Part shown: positions 26,895 through 36,104 of the stretch, piece after piece
How positions within the stretch are numbered: position 1 is the first letter of the stretch
Layout of the letters: every line of letters starts with the position of its first letter
Assembly: GCF_900105675.1 (NCBI RefSeq)
Contig: NZ_LT629786.1
Coordinates: 2,914,001 to 2,978,000, forward strand
DNA length: 64,000 nucleotides
From: Pseudomonas synxantha
Lineage (GTDB): Bacteria > Pseudomonadota > Gammaproteobacteria > Pseudomonadales > Pseudomonadaceae
Direction: 5' to 3'
The notes under the pieces: generated by a model
Databases searched by the model: none
What the model saw: only the letters and a program-made list of their open reading frames with translations
Told to the model about the DNA's origin: nothing
Program-made: the position numbers and the translations under genes

Positions 26895-29074
26895 GTCTGG
26901 TTCTCAGCGAGCATAAACGAGAAGCGGCAGTGAACGCCCTCACGGGCGAAGTCGAGTTCGAACGAACCGCCTAGATCACGCTCGATGCAGCGCTTCATCA
27001 ACCGCGAACCCAAGCCTTCGCGCTCCGGCGTGGACACCCAAGGCCCGCCTTGTTCGCGCCAGTCCACGGTGAGCAGCGCGCCGCTCGGCTGGGGCCGAAC
27101 GCTCCAGGCCACCGTGAGTGTCCCGGTGTCGGTGGACATCGCTCCGTATTTAAGGGCGTTGATCGCCAGTTCGTTGAGCGTCATGGTCAGGTTAAGGGCG
27201 ACGCGGGTGTCGACCTCGATGGCATCACCGGCGATCACCACGCGACCGGAATCATGGCCAAACACCGGCACCAACACTTCCTGGGCCAGCACTCCCAGCG
27301 GCGTAAGGCCCCAATGCCGCTTCGTCAGCAGGTCGTGGGCACGCGACAAGGCCAGCAACCGGGCTTCGAACCGGGTGTAGCCGTCCTTGGCATCCTGCGC
27401 GTTGCGTGCGGTCTGGGACGCCAGGGACTGGACCGTGGCCAGGGTATTCTTGACCCGATGATTGAGTTCGTCGATCAAGTTCTTTTGTCGGTCTTCGGCC
27501 TGCTTTCGCTCGGTAATATCCACGAGCATGTTGATCGCGCCGATCAGATTGCCATCGGCGTCATGCAGCGGGGTCGGATATGGCGTGAAAGGCACGCGGG
27601 TGCCATCCGGACGCTCGGCGACGGCCTCGACGCCGCGTATGGCGCGGTTTTCCTTGAGCGCCACGGCCATCGGGCATTGGTCGTGAGGCAGAAAAGAGCC
27701 GTCGGTGTTAAACAGTTTCCAGGTGACACACCACAGGTCGCCCAGTTGCGGCGTGCGCCCCGACAACTCGACGGCCGCACGGTTAAAGAAGGTAATACGC
27801 CCCTCGGCGTCGGTGGTGTAGACCGCCGCCGGCATGGCCTCGAGCAGATCGCGCATGTGCCGCTCGCTTTCACGCACGCGGTTTTCCATTTCTCGGGCCA
27901 GCGTGACGTCCTGGATGACCCGCACACCATAGCGGAACCGGCCATCGGGCGCCCTGACCGAGGAGCTATGCACATCCAGGTAGAGCGCCTGGCCATCGAG
28001 CTTCACCGCCCGTTTGCGCAGCACGTAGTTATCCAGTTCACCCGCTACCTGCCGGGCGTATAACGCCGCGTCCTGCTCGACACTGTCTGGGTGGGTGTAG
28101 TCCAGGAAGGTCATCGCCAGCAATTGCTCACGAGAGCGACCGAGCATGGTGCAAAGGGCATCATTGACCCGCAGCAGACGGCCGTCCTCGCCCGCCTCGG
28201 CAATGCCGATGGTCGCCGCCTCGTAGGTCGCCGCCAGCCGGTCATCGCTCTCCTGACGCCCGGTTTCAGCATCGTGCACGCGGGTCACGTCAATGGTGAA
28301 GCAACGCGTGTTGAAGAACTTGCCGTCTTCGAACCGCCCATTCGAGGTAATCGCGACGTGCCTGATGGTGCCGTCCCTGGCCCGCAGGCGCGCCGGGTAG
28401 CTGTTCAGGCAATCACCGCTGCCGAGTTTATGCAGGATGTCGCCGATTACCGGTTCATCCACATGAAATTCAGTGATATGACGGCCGATGTACTCGTCCG
28501 CGGTATAGCCCAGCAGCGACAACTCGGCTTTATTGGCGCGCAGGATAATGCCCTCGCCGCTGACAATATGCAGGCCCACGGCGCTGTTTTCGAAAAAGTC
28601 TTCGAGATCGGAGCTTTTGCGCCGCAATTCCTCGGCCATGGCGTGGTGCATCGAGACGTCCTGAAAGCAATTGATCGCGCCTTGGATTTCTCCATGCCGG
28701 TCTCTGAGGGTGCGGATATTCATGAGCGCGACGAATCGCGACCCGTCCGGGCGCTCAATCATGACTTCCTGGTTACGCGCACACAGGCCTGCGTTGAGCG
28801 TCGACGCCATCGGGCATTCGTCAACCGCCAATGGCGCGCCGTCTGTCGTATAAAGTCGATATGAGCCGCAATAGCGGTCCCCATGCTTACCCAGGGCGGG
28901 TGTCCGTCCCCATAAATCAACCGCATCGCTGTTGAACCTGACGAGCCACCCGTCGCGGTCACAGAGGTAAATCGCCCCCGGAATGACATCGAGCAAGTGA
29001 GTCCCCATCGCGACCAGGCTCTCGTATTCACTGGGTTCGCGTGTGGCTCTGGGGGACTGGTCAACATTCAACAT
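26891..29074 (-). CDS. PAS-rich HWE/HisKA_2-type sensor histidine kinase
   Basis: Soluble kinase of 727 residues with four PAS-like modules. Successive markers are PGAIYLCDRDGWLVRF, GLHIVSGEGIILRANKAE, GIAEAGEDGRLLRVND and AVYTTDAEGRITFFNRA. The C-terminal kinase core has ELNHRVKNTLATVQSLA, typical of HWE/HisKA_2 kinases. The ATG follows GAGG by about 7 nt. It is translationally coupled to the receiver gene and divergent from the hydrolase at 29310. The signal is unknown; several blue-light and general-stress kinases share this architecture but no LOV Cys motif was seen. Confidence 0.88.
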   Translation of the reverse strand: MLNVDQSPRATREPSEYESLVAMGTHLLDVIPGAIYLCDRDGWLVRFNSDAVDLWGRTPALGKHGDRYCGSYRLYTTDGAPLAVDECPMASTLNAGLCARNQEVMIERPDGSRFVALMNIRTLRDRHGEIQGAINCFQDVSMHHAMAEELRRKSSDLEDFFENSAVGLHIVSGEGIILRANKAELSLLGYTADEYIGRHITEFHVDEPVIGDILHKLGSGDCLNSYPARLRARDGTIRHVAITSNGRFEDGKFFNTRCFTIDVTRVHDAETGRQESDDRLAATYEAATIGIAEAGEDGRLLRVNDALCTMLGRSREQLLAMTFLDYTHPDSVEQDAALYARQVAGELDNYVLRKRAVKLDGQALYLDVHSSSVRAPDGRFRYGVRVIQDVTLAREMENRVRESERHMRDLLEAMPAAVYTTDAEGRITFFNRAAVELSGRTPQLGDLWCVTWKLFNTDGSFLPHDQCPMAVALKENRAIRGVEAVAERPDGTRVPFTPYPTPLHDADGNLIGAINMLVDITERKQAEDRQKNLIDELNHRVKNTLATVQSLASQTARNAQDAKDGYTRFEARLLALSRAHDLLTKRHWGLTPLGVLAQEVLVPVFGHDSGRVVIAGDAIEVDTRVALNLTMTLNELAINALKYGAMSTDTGTLTVAWSVRPQPSGALLTVDWREQGGPWVSTPEREGLGSRLMKRCIERDLGGSFELDFAREGVHCRFSFMLAENQT

Positions 29075-29309
29075 ACTTCATCCTCAATGCACCTGTGTTG
29101 AAAACGCGCCTGCTCTTGCCGCCTTCAGCTCTTCCCTGAGTGTATGTCGTGAAACGGGATTCCACGTTGGATAAATTTCATTTACACGCAAAACGTTGCC
29201 CGGGTAGCTATAGGCACTGGAAGACTAAATGGGAACGAAACATGCAGCTAACGCTCATTATAGTGTTGCCGCTTCGAGTTTATCAGCCGACGTAGCATGA
29301 GGAGAGACT

Positions 29310-30329
29310 GTGTCCACTTTCAAGCTGACCTCGCGTGTCCTCAAGACCTCGCGCCATACAACGCACTATCTAGAGATGGGACCGACCGATGGGCCGTTGA
29401 TGCTGTTCCTGCACGGTTGGCCGGAGCTCAGCCTGATCTGGCGCGCACAGATAGAAGCGTTCGCTGCACAAGGCTGGCACTGCGTTGCACCCGACATGCG
29501 CGGTTATGGCAGCTCTTCGGCACCAGCCCCCACTCATGCGTACACCCTTGAAAACATCGTGGCCGACATGGCAGAACTTCACGACCATCTCGGTGGCAGG
29601 CCGGCCATCTGGGTGGGCCACGATTGGGGCAGCGTTGTGGCGGGTGAACTGGTCGCCCATGAACCCCAGCGCAGCCGCGGGGTTGTATTGATTTCGGTCC
29701 CGTACTTCCCCAACACTAACGCCCTGCCGACGCTCGTTCCACTGGTTGACCGCTCGATCTATCCGGCGGACACGTATCCGGACGGTCAATGGGATTATTA
29801 CCGCTACTACAACACCCACTTTGAATCCGCTGTTGCTGACCTTGATGCGGATAAAGCTGCATCGCTGGCGTCGATTTATCGACGAGGCGACCCGGCGAGT
29901 ATCGGCAAGGTTGCAGCCAATGCCGAAGTGACCCGCAAAGGCGGACGGTTTGGCCAGGCGCACCGGGCGCCACTCACTCAGCCAGACCTTGCGCTCTGGC
30001 CGCAGGCAGACTTCGCGCAATTGGTGCGCAGCTTCGAGGCCCATGGTTTCCGCGCTCCCTGCGCATGGTATTTAAACGACGCTGCCAACATTGAATATGC
30101 CCACCGAGCGCCCAATGGCGGCCTTTTGTCTTTACCCGTACTGTTTGTGAACGGCGATTACGACCAGATGAACACCATCAAGGGTAATCGACTGGGCGAT
30201 CCAATGCGGGCGGCCTGTGCAGATCTCACCGTGACAAGCCTACACGGCGGGCATTGGTTGCCGGTGGAGTGCAAGAGGGAACTGGTTGAAGCCATAAGCA
30301 ACTGGCTACGGAGCAGGAGGCTTGGATGA
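29310..30329 (+). CDS. Alpha/beta-hydrolase, epoxide-hydrolase type
   Basis: The protein has 339 residues. It has the oxyanion motif HGWPE at 35-39, nucleophile D105 in GHDWGS (epoxide/haloalkane type, not a Ser hydrolase), a helical cap and a late His in GGHWLPVE. The substrate is unknown. It starts at GTG with GGAG about 5 nt upstream. The 235-nt gap before it carries the divergent promoters of this gene and the HWE kinase. The 3' end overlaps the convergent gene at 30306 by 24 nt. Confidence 0.87.
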   Translation: MSTFKLTSRVLKTSRHTTHYLEMGPTDGPLMLFLHGWPELSLIWRAQIEAFAAQGWHCVAPDMRGYGSSSAPAPTHAYTLENIVADMAELHDHLGGRPAIWVGHDWGSVVAGELVAHEPQRSRGVVLISVPYFPNTNALPTLVPLVDRSIYPADTYPDGQWDYYRYYNTHFESAVADLDADKAASLASIYRRGDPASIGKVAANAEVTRKGGRFGQAHRAPLTQPDLALWPQADFAQLVRSFEAHGFRAPCAWYLNDAANIEYAHRAPNGGLLSLPVLFVNGDYDQMNTIKGNRLGDPMRAACADLTVTSLHGGHWLPVECKRELVEAISNWLRSRRLG

Positions 30330-31010
30330 CGACAAGACGTCGCTCCTCCAGGGACCGTCCCACGAGGCTGCCTCTAAACACGCAAACAGTTGTGAAACGT
30401 TTTCGAAACAGTCGCGTAGCGAAACATTGGATAGCTGCTCTTCGATAGCGGCCCACTCACCATGAGCAAAAGCATTTCTAATGCCTCGAAAGCTGTGAAC
30501 GGTATGCAGGACTTGCGCATCTACCACATAAGACAGTCCTGAGGCTTCAAGGTGCTCCAAGAGGAACTGGATATCGCTCACGCGAGACCCGGAAGGTTTG
30601 CGCGCAATAGCTCCATATAGATCCTTCACCACACGCTTCAAACCCCACTCCACAAAGCTGCATAGCAACACAATGGAGGTCGCCTGAGTGACTACGGTCA
30701 AATTGTCTTCCCAGCGCGGAATCTGGTCATCGAGCCAGTACAGCGCTTCAGCGCCGGGACCAGAATCCGCCATGTACGACTCGCGCTGATCGACGAGTTT
30801 TGAATGGTGCTGCTCGACCGTCACGAGCTGCAGGAAGCAGTAGTCATTGAGCTGCTGAAGTTTTTCGAAGAGAACCCAAAAGGTCTCAGAAAATCGTTCA
30901 GGCTGGTAAATGTAAGTACCGTCTGCTATTGGCGTCCCGTCGTCCTTCGTCACTAGGCTTAATGCCCAGAACAGTCCATAACGTTTAGCGATATCCAATT
31001 CATTATCCAA
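30306..31010 (-). CDS. Unrecognised protein with HEPN-like RNxxxH motif
   Basis: The protein has 234 residues, is soluble, and belongs to no family I recognise. The C-terminal helical part contains RGIRNAFAHGEW; R178-N-A-F-A-H183 matches the Rx4-6H motif of HEPN ribonucleases and HEPN-related RNA-binding proteins. The only plausible start is TTG with AGGG about 9 nt upstream. It is a single gene, convergent with the hydrolase (24-nt overlap), with no antitoxin or restriction gene beside it. Its base composition is more AT-rich than its neighbours, which hints at acquisition. A role in defence is only a possibility. Confidence 0.6.
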   Translation of the reverse strand: MDNELDIAKRYGLFWALSLVTKDDGTPIADGTYIYQPERFSETFWVLFEKLQQLNDYCFLQLVTVEQHHSKLVDQRESYMADSGPGAEALYWLDDQIPRWEDNLTVVTQATSIVLLCSFVEWGLKRVVKDLYGAIARKPSGSRVSDIQFLLEHLEASGLSYVVDAQVLHTVHSFRGIRNAFAHGEWAAIEEQLSNVSLRDCFENVSQLFACLEAASWDGPWRSDVLSSSKPPAP

Positions 31011-31160
31011 CAGTCGTATCCCTGGTGATTCTGTGCTTTTAACGTCTTCAGGTCAGAAAGTCACCGATTGTATTGGCTACACTGTGCGCTTCATACAGGA
31101 ACAGGCGTTGTAGCCTCTATATGACTGGGTCTACATAACTTTGGTTATGCCGCTGGGCCT

Positions 31161-31345
31161 GTGGCGAGGGAGCTTGCTCCCCTGACGGCCTTATAATTGA
31201 CAGGCATCTACGTGACACACCTCAGTCAAATGTGGGAGGGGGCTTGCCCCCGATGGCGGCCTGACAGCCGACCGGGATCTTGGATCAGACCGAGTACATA
31301 TCCATTGCTGCAGTAGCAGCCACTCAGGATTCCGCTTTTACAGCG
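31161..31345. repeat. REP sequences and partial copy of the interspersed repeat
   Basis: The 417-base gap between 31010 and 31428 holds no supported gene. A REP-like palindrome GAGGGAGCTTGCTCCC lies at 31166-31181. A second REP type (GTGGGAGGGGGCTTGCCCCC) begins at 31232 and is followed by sequence matching the 22.2-kb element up to CCGCTTTTACAGCG (31332-31345). Confidence 0.8.
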
Positions 31346-31427
31346 ATGGACGTCATCCCAGACCGGGCTTTCACCCAGATCGGCCTGGCACGGTGAATAC
31401 AGATGGAGCTATTCCTGAGCAGACATA

Positions 31428-32273
31428 TCAACACGCCTTGATTTGAACCCAAAGCTGGGCAACTTGTTCGGCGCTGGTGGCCTTCACTCGTGCCAGGTCG
31501 ACGGGGTAGTCGACGCCTGGGTTTTCGACAAACCGCGTCGCCGTAAACTGACCATTGCTGGCGCGCAACACATAAGCGGAGTCTTGACAGTGCTGCGACG
31601 CCAGGAACACCACGCCAGGCGTGACCCATTCAGGCTTGAGGTTCTCCGGTTCGCCCGTTACGCCCCACATGCGGGTCTTGGCCACTGGGGATACCGCATT
31701 GACCAGGATGCCTGATTGCGCGCCTTCCATGCTCAGCGCATTCATGATGCCCAGTTGTGCCATCTTGCCGGCGGCATACGCCACCAGGCCCGGTTGGGCA
31801 TATTGCTGGTACATCGCACGGTCGGATGACGTCAGCACGACCCGTGCGGCACTAGACTGCTTGAGGTATTTCCAGGCATGTTTGCATAGCCACACGGGTG
31901 TATAGATATTGATATCCACCGCACGGCCTATGAAGGTTGCATCGGCCTCTTCAATAGATTGGTAGCCGACCCAGCCGGCGTTGTGAATCAAAATATCGAG
32001 TTGGCCATACGCCTCGATGGCGGTTGCCACCAGTTGCTCGCAACCTTGTTCGCTGGACAGGTCACCATGGTGCCCTATCACGTTGAAACCCTGGTCACTG
32101 AGGGTTTTAGCAGCCTGCATGGCGATGGAGCCATCGCCCCCCGCGCCGAGCTTATCGGCGCCGATATCACTGATCACCACATTGGCGCCCAGCGAGGCTA
32201 ACGCTTTCGCGTAACTAAAACCCAACCCCCGGCCAGCGCCGGTTACAACGGCAGTCTTTCCTGTAAAGTTCAT
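31428..32273 (-). CDS. Short-chain dehydrogenase/reductase
   Basis: Classical SDR of 281 residues. The cofactor motif TGAGRGLG is at 11-18, NAG at 98-100, the catalytic Ser is near 149-150, and Y166-x3-K170 is in YAAGK. It has the extended N-terminal loop seen in multifunctional beta-oxidation-type SDRs. The substrate is not predictable. It is divergent from a LysR gene, which probably regulates it. Confidence 0.88.
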   Translation of the reverse strand: MNFTGKTAVVTGAGRGLGFSYAKALASLGANVVISDIGADKLGAGGDGSIAMQAAKTLSDQGFNVIGHHGDLSSEQGCEQLVATAIEAYGQLDILIHNAGWVGYQSIEEADATFIGRAVDINIYTPVWLCKHAWKYLKQSSAARVVLTSSDRAMYQQYAQPGLVAYAAGKMAQLGIMNALSMEGAQSGILVNAVSPVAKTRMWGVTGEPENLKPEWVTPGVVFLASQHCQDSAYVLRASNGQFTATRFVENPGVDYPVDLARVKATSAEQVAQLWVQIKAC

Positions 32274-32348
32274 TGGCTGTTTCCTCTCGAGTGCCCCCTC
32301 ACCTTAACAAGGTCTATCTACGCTGTTTAATACTAACGGCGGCGCAAG

Positions 32349-32369
32349 TTGATACTCGGCGCATATCAA
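32349..32369. promoter_or_regulatory. LTTR-type dyad between SDR and LysR genes
   Basis: TTGATA and TATCAA separated by 9 nt, in the 180-nt divergent promoter of the SDR and LysR genes. The T-N11-A pattern and the position fit a LysR-type operator. It also resembles an FNR box, but the 9-nt spacing is wrong for that. Confidence 0.5.
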
Positions 32370-32453
32370 GTTGATGTGAAATCCGTGTAATCCTTGATGA
32401 GGTACCATTGCAGCCCCGGTCCGCTGATCAGTTCAAATGAAGGAACAGAAGAA

Positions 32454-33383
32454 ATGATCGAAACCCGCCTGCTGCGCCAGTTCATCGCCGTGGCTGAAGA
32501 GTTGCATTTCCACAAGGCCGCCATTCGCCTGCACATGGCCCAGCCGCCATTGAGCCAGGCGATCCAGCGCCTGGAAGACAAACTGGGGTTCAGTCTGTTC
32601 ACCCGCAATAAACGCGGGGTCAAGCTGACCCCGGCCGGCGGCGCATTCCTGAGCGCGGCCTACAGCACCTTGAAGGAGTTGGAGCTGGGCATAGAACATG
32701 CCCGCCAAGTGTCCGAGGGGATTGCCGGCAAACTCACGGTGACTGCGGTATCGATCGCCTACTACGAGTCACTGCTCAGTACCCTGCGCCAGTTCCGCGA
32801 GACCTACCCCAAAGTCCAGTTGATCATCAAGGAGATGCCCTCTTCCAGCCAGGCCAAGGCCATTCTGTCGGGAGAAGCGGATATTGCCTTCATGCGCAAG
32901 TTGCCGATCTCAGCAGAAAACATCGAGTCACGCCTGTTACTGGATGAAGAGATCGTGATGGCGCTGCCCGCCCATCACCCCAAGGCCAAGGAAGGTCAGA
33001 TCGACTTGAGGGATTTCGCCGGGGAAGACTTCGTATTCACCCCGGAAGCCCTCGGTACCGGCTATCACAGTCAGCTTATCGCCTTGTGTGAAGCCGCTGG
33101 TTTTTACCCCAAGGTGGTGCAGGAGGCCGCACAGATCCATACCCTGATCGGCCTGGTGGCCTGTGGTTTCGGCGTCGCCCTGGTACCTGAGTCGATGGCC
33201 AACTCAATCATGCGCGACAAGGTCCTGTTCCGCCGGATCACCCCCGTGACCGCCTCCCCCAACCCGGCAATCGGCCTGTACATGAGCTGGAACACCCACA
33301 ACGAATCACCGTTGATGGACAGCTTCATTTCCATGCTCGATTTCAGTGCCGTTTCCCAGGTTGAGGGGGAGCATCTTAGTTAG
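32454..33383 (+). CDS. LysR-family transcriptional regulator
   Basis: LTTR of 309 residues with the N-terminal HTH (LLRQFIAVAEELHF, then MAQPPLSQAIQRLE) and a periplasmic-binding-like effector domain. The ATG at 32454 has AAGGA upstream; a 20-codon extension is open but lacks the family start. It is divergent from the SDR and followed after 293 nt by an MFS gene. It probably regulates the SDR and possibly the MFS gene. Confidence 0.9.
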   Translation: MIETRLLRQFIAVAEELHFHKAAIRLHMAQPPLSQAIQRLEDKLGFSLFTRNKRGVKLTPAGGAFLSAAYSTLKELELGIEHARQVSEGIAGKLTVTAVSIAYYESLLSTLRQFRETYPKVQLIIKEMPSSSQAKAILSGEADIAFMRKLPISAENIESRLLLDEEIVMALPAHHPKAKEGQIDLRDFAGEDFVFTPEALGTGYHSQLIALCEAAGFYPKVVQEAAQIHTLIGLVACGFGVALVPESMANSIMRDKVLFRRITPVTASPNPAIGLYMSWNTHNESPLMDSFISMLDFSAVSQVEGEHLS

Positions 33384-33676
33384 TTATATTCGTGCCCCCC
33401 TCCCCGCGATACACCACCCTGCTACGTATTACAACTAACCAAACCGTTCACCCGGGATTGATACTCCTGTCATCAACACGTGACTAATGCCCGCCAATAG
33501 TCTTAAACAGAGACTTTTATAGTATTTCTCATCTCCCTGTCAGCACCGCACTATCACCGCCACTTTTGCAAGAACGAGTTCGGGGCACCACCACGGCAGT
33601 CGGTTCATGACGACGCCAACTTAGTGCACTTGCACCGGCAGGATCCCCGATTCATGCACCGACAAGGAGACGCTGA

Positions 33677-34846
33677 ATGCCAGCCGTCATTTATATTTTT
33701 TCGCTCTGCACTTTTACATTCGGTTTATCCGAGTTCGTCGTGGCCGGCCTGGTGTCGGCCATCTCGGTGGATCTGCATGAGTCCATCTCGCACGTCGGCT
33801 CAGCCGTCGCGGCCTATGCCTTGGGCGCCGCCATTGGCGCCCCGATCATCACGGCCTTGTTGGCCAACTGGCGCGACAAAACCGTATTGCTGCTGACCCT
33901 CGGCGTGCTTGCCGCTGGCAGCGTGGTCATCAGCCTGGCACCTGATATTCTGACCCTGCATGGCGTACGTTTCATTATCGGCCTGGCCCATGGGGTATTC
34001 ATGGCCGTGGCCTCCAACGCCGCGGTCAAACTGGTCGATCCGATGCGCGCAGGGCGAGCGCTATCGCTGGTGTGGACGGGGCTGACCCTTTCGATCGCCT
34101 TTGGCGTGCCTATCGGCACCTTCCTCGGCAGCTACTGGTCATGGCGCATAGTGTTCCTGGCCATCGGTGGCCTGGGCCTCATCAGCACCGCAGGCCTGGC
34201 GCTTCTGATGCGTCAGCGCCGCCTTTGCTCGACCCACCAAGCCACAGACCTGAAACAAAGCCTCGCGGCCCTCTTGCACCGCGAACTGTTGGGGGCGGCG
34301 ACGATCGCGATGCTGGTGAGCGTGGCGACTTTTTCATTCTTTACCTTCGTGTCGCCGTTCCTGCTGGATATCACCCGTGTGCAGCCGCAAATTCTGAGCC
34401 TGGCGATGCTGGTGTTCGGTGTCTGCTCCATTCTCGGTAATTTGCTTGGCGGCTATCTCGTCGATGCATTCGACGCCGATCGATGTTTGCTCGGTGGGTT
34501 GACAGCTTTGATGCTTAACCTGTTGAGCTTGTACGTATGGGGCGATTCGCTGATCGCCACGTTAATGCTGGTGGGGTTATTGGGTGTGGTGTTCTTCGCC
34601 ATAGTGACCATGTCGACCCTGCGCCTGCTGCGCCTGGCACACCACTATGTTCCGCAATCCAGTAGCGTGGCTTCAGGACTCAATATTGCTTCGTTCAACT
34701 TAGGCACCGCATTGGGTGGCATCGGCGCAGGCTGGATCATTACCCGTTTCGGGCTCGCCTTTATTCCGATTGCGGGCGTAGGTGCTGCGTTGGTGGCCAT
34801 CGGCATACTTGCCCTGCAGATGAAAAGCACGCTGAGACCATCGTAA
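33677..34846 (+). CDS. MFS exporter, DHA1 type
   Basis: The protein has 389 residues with 12 membrane helices starting immediately at the N-terminus. GLSEFVVAGL near residue 13 and the motif-A-like segment in the loop after helix 2 suggest the arabinose-efflux/drug-efflux DHA1 family. AAGGAG precedes the ATG by 8 nt. The 293-nt gap upstream shows no other gene. The substrate is unknown. Confidence 0.85.
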   Translation: MPAVIYIFSLCTFTFGLSEFVVAGLVSAISVDLHESISHVGSAVAAYALGAAIGAPIITALLANWRDKTVLLLTLGVLAAGSVVISLAPDILTLHGVRFIIGLAHGVFMAVASNAAVKLVDPMRAGRALSLVWTGLTLSIAFGVPIGTFLGSYWSWRIVFLAIGGLGLISTAGLALLMRQRRLCSTHQATDLKQSLAALLHRELLGAATIAMLVSVATFSFFTFVSPFLLDITRVQPQILSLAMLVFGVCSILGNLLGGYLVDAFDADRCLLGGLTALMLNLLSLYVWGDSLIATLMLVGLLGVVFFAIVTMSTLRLLRLAHHYVPQSSSVASGLNIASFNLGTALGGIGAGWIITRFGLAFIPIAGVGAALVAIGILALQMKSTLRPS

Positions 34847-34883
34847 AAAAGCCTGCGGTCCGAGGGTTGCCGAGAGCGGTGAC

Positions 34884-35099
34884 CTACGACTGGCTTTCAT
34901 CCGCCGCCTTGTCGGTGACGATAGGACGCTCGATCCCCCAATCACCAGGCACGCACCAATCTTCACCAAACAGTTCGGCTGGGTGCATCGTACGCTCGGA
35001 GCCATTGCCGCACGCCAATGACTTGGCCGGGCAATAGCGGTCGCACCCCCAACAGATTCGTTCGGGGTGGCTGGGGTTGACGGGGAAGTGCTTGGCCAT
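34884..35099 (-). CDS. DUF3079-type small Cys-rich protein
   Basis: The protein has 71 residues, MAKHFPVNPSHPERICWGCD at the N-terminus. Four Cys sit in CWGCDRYC and ACGNG, with another in DWCVPGDWG, suggesting a small metal site. I recognise it as the DUF3079 family, of unknown function. GGAG lies 6 nt before the ATG. It is a single gene downstream of nrdG on the same strand, but a 113-nt gap makes operon membership uncertain. Confidence 0.75.
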   Translation of the reverse strand: MAKHFPVNPSHPERICWGCDRYCPAKSLACGNGSERTMHPAELFGEDWCVPGDWGIERPIVTDKAADESQS

Positions 35100-35212
35100 G
35101 CCGATCTCCAATCATTGAGAGGCGTTTTTACAACCTACAGCTTCCGTGCGAAGCCATCCTTGACGGATATCAAGCTATCAACCTCGAATAAAGGTTTTAT
35201 CCGTCGCCTCGA

Positions 35213-35908
35213 TTACCCCCGCAACACGAACGCTGGAAACAACTCGCGCATGGCCGCCCAAAGATCCGCAAGCAAGGCAGGCGCCAGCACACTCGGCAGC
35301 TGAGGATCAAACATCTGCTCGGTGCGTACCAGCTGCACGGCAAAGCGTTTGACCCCCAGTTCACTCAAGCGCTGCGCCAGGGTCAACAGACCTGCCGGCT
35401 TGAACAGATGCCAATGCACGGTGGTACGGCATTCGTAGTCCACACCACCGGCCAGAAGATGTTCAAGGCTGCGCCAGTTCGCCGCTCCACTGCCTTCGAC
35501 CCGAGTGATTGCCTGGCAATCCTCGGGCAACGCCTTGACATCGAAACCGACCCAATCGGCACCGGTCAGCGCCTTGGCAAAGGCTGTTGGCTTGATGCCG
35601 GCACTGTGAAGACCGATGCGAAAGCCCATCGCCCGCACTTCGTCCATGGCGTCAAGTAAACCCTCTTGCAAGGTTGGCTCACCGCCGCTGAACACCACCG
35701 CATCGAGCAGGTCCTGCCGGCGTTGCAGGAACGCCAATACCCGCCGCCAATCGACTTCGTCGGTGCCGCGAGGCGGGATCAACTGCGGGTTATGGCAGTA
35801 ACGACAACGCCAGGCGCACCCCTGGCAAAACAACACACAGGCGAGCAGCCCCGGATAGTCGATGGTGGTCAGGGGCACCATGCCCCCAACCCGCAGCGTT
35901 CGACTCAT
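35213..35908 (-). CDS. nrdG: NrdG, anaerobic ribonucleotide reductase activating enzyme
   Basis: Radical-SAM activase of 231 residues that installs the glycyl radical on class III ribonucleotide reductase. The cluster motif is CQGCAWRCRYCHN (Cx3Cx2C core) near 29-39 and the GGEP motif is SGGEPTL. The ATG overlaps the stop of the small glycyl-radical ORF (ATGA), so activase and radical peptide are translationally coupled. Confidence 0.93.
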   Translation of the reverse strand: MSRTLRVGGMVPLTTIDYPGLLACVLFCQGCAWRCRYCHNPQLIPPRGTDEVDWRRVLAFLQRRQDLLDAVVFSGGEPTLQEGLLDAMDEVRAMGFRIGLHSAGIKPTAFAKALTGADWVGFDVKALPEDCQAITRVEGSGAANWRSLEHLLAGGVDYECRTTVHWHLFKPAGLLTLAQRLSELGVKRFAVQLVRTEQMFDPQLPSVLAPALLADLWAAMRELFPAFVLRG

Positions 35909-36072
35909 TGGCGAGCGGCCAGCGCCGCGCTTTCAGTAAAGTGCACCCGCTCGCGGTGCTCGGACTGTTTGCCCGGATTGAACGCCGATACCGGGCGGTG
36001 ATAACCCATTACCCGAGTCCAGACTTCGCAGCGTTGACGTTGAGCCTGGGGCAGTGTTTGCGATGCAGTCAT
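35905..36072 (-). CDS. Separate glycyl-radical domain of class III ribonucleotide reductase
   Basis: The protein has 55 residues. The sequence RVMGYHRPVSAFNPGK matches the C-terminal glycyl-radical loop of NrdD proteins, with the presumed radical residue G23. The main NrdD ORF upstream ends right after its zinc site and lacks this motif. The ATG at 36072 has its own AAGGAG 8 nt upstream and lies 32 nt after the nrdD stop, in a different frame. The stop overlaps the nrdG start. A TTG at 36108 would give a longer form (67 residues). It is probably a split subunit or spare-part peptide; a decayed frameshift is less likely given the ribosome site. Confidence 0.75.
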   Translation of the reverse strand: MTASQTLPQAQRQRCEVWTRVMGYHRPVSAFNPGKQSEHRERVHFTESAALAARQ

Positions 36073-36104
36073 GGTAAAGCTCCTTGCGATTGAGTGGATC
36101 GAAA

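Noticed and set aside
32349..32369. ANR box in the SDR-LysR gap
   Set aside because: Half sites TTGATA and TATCAA look FNR-like but are 9 nt apart instead of 4, so an LTTR site is the better reading.
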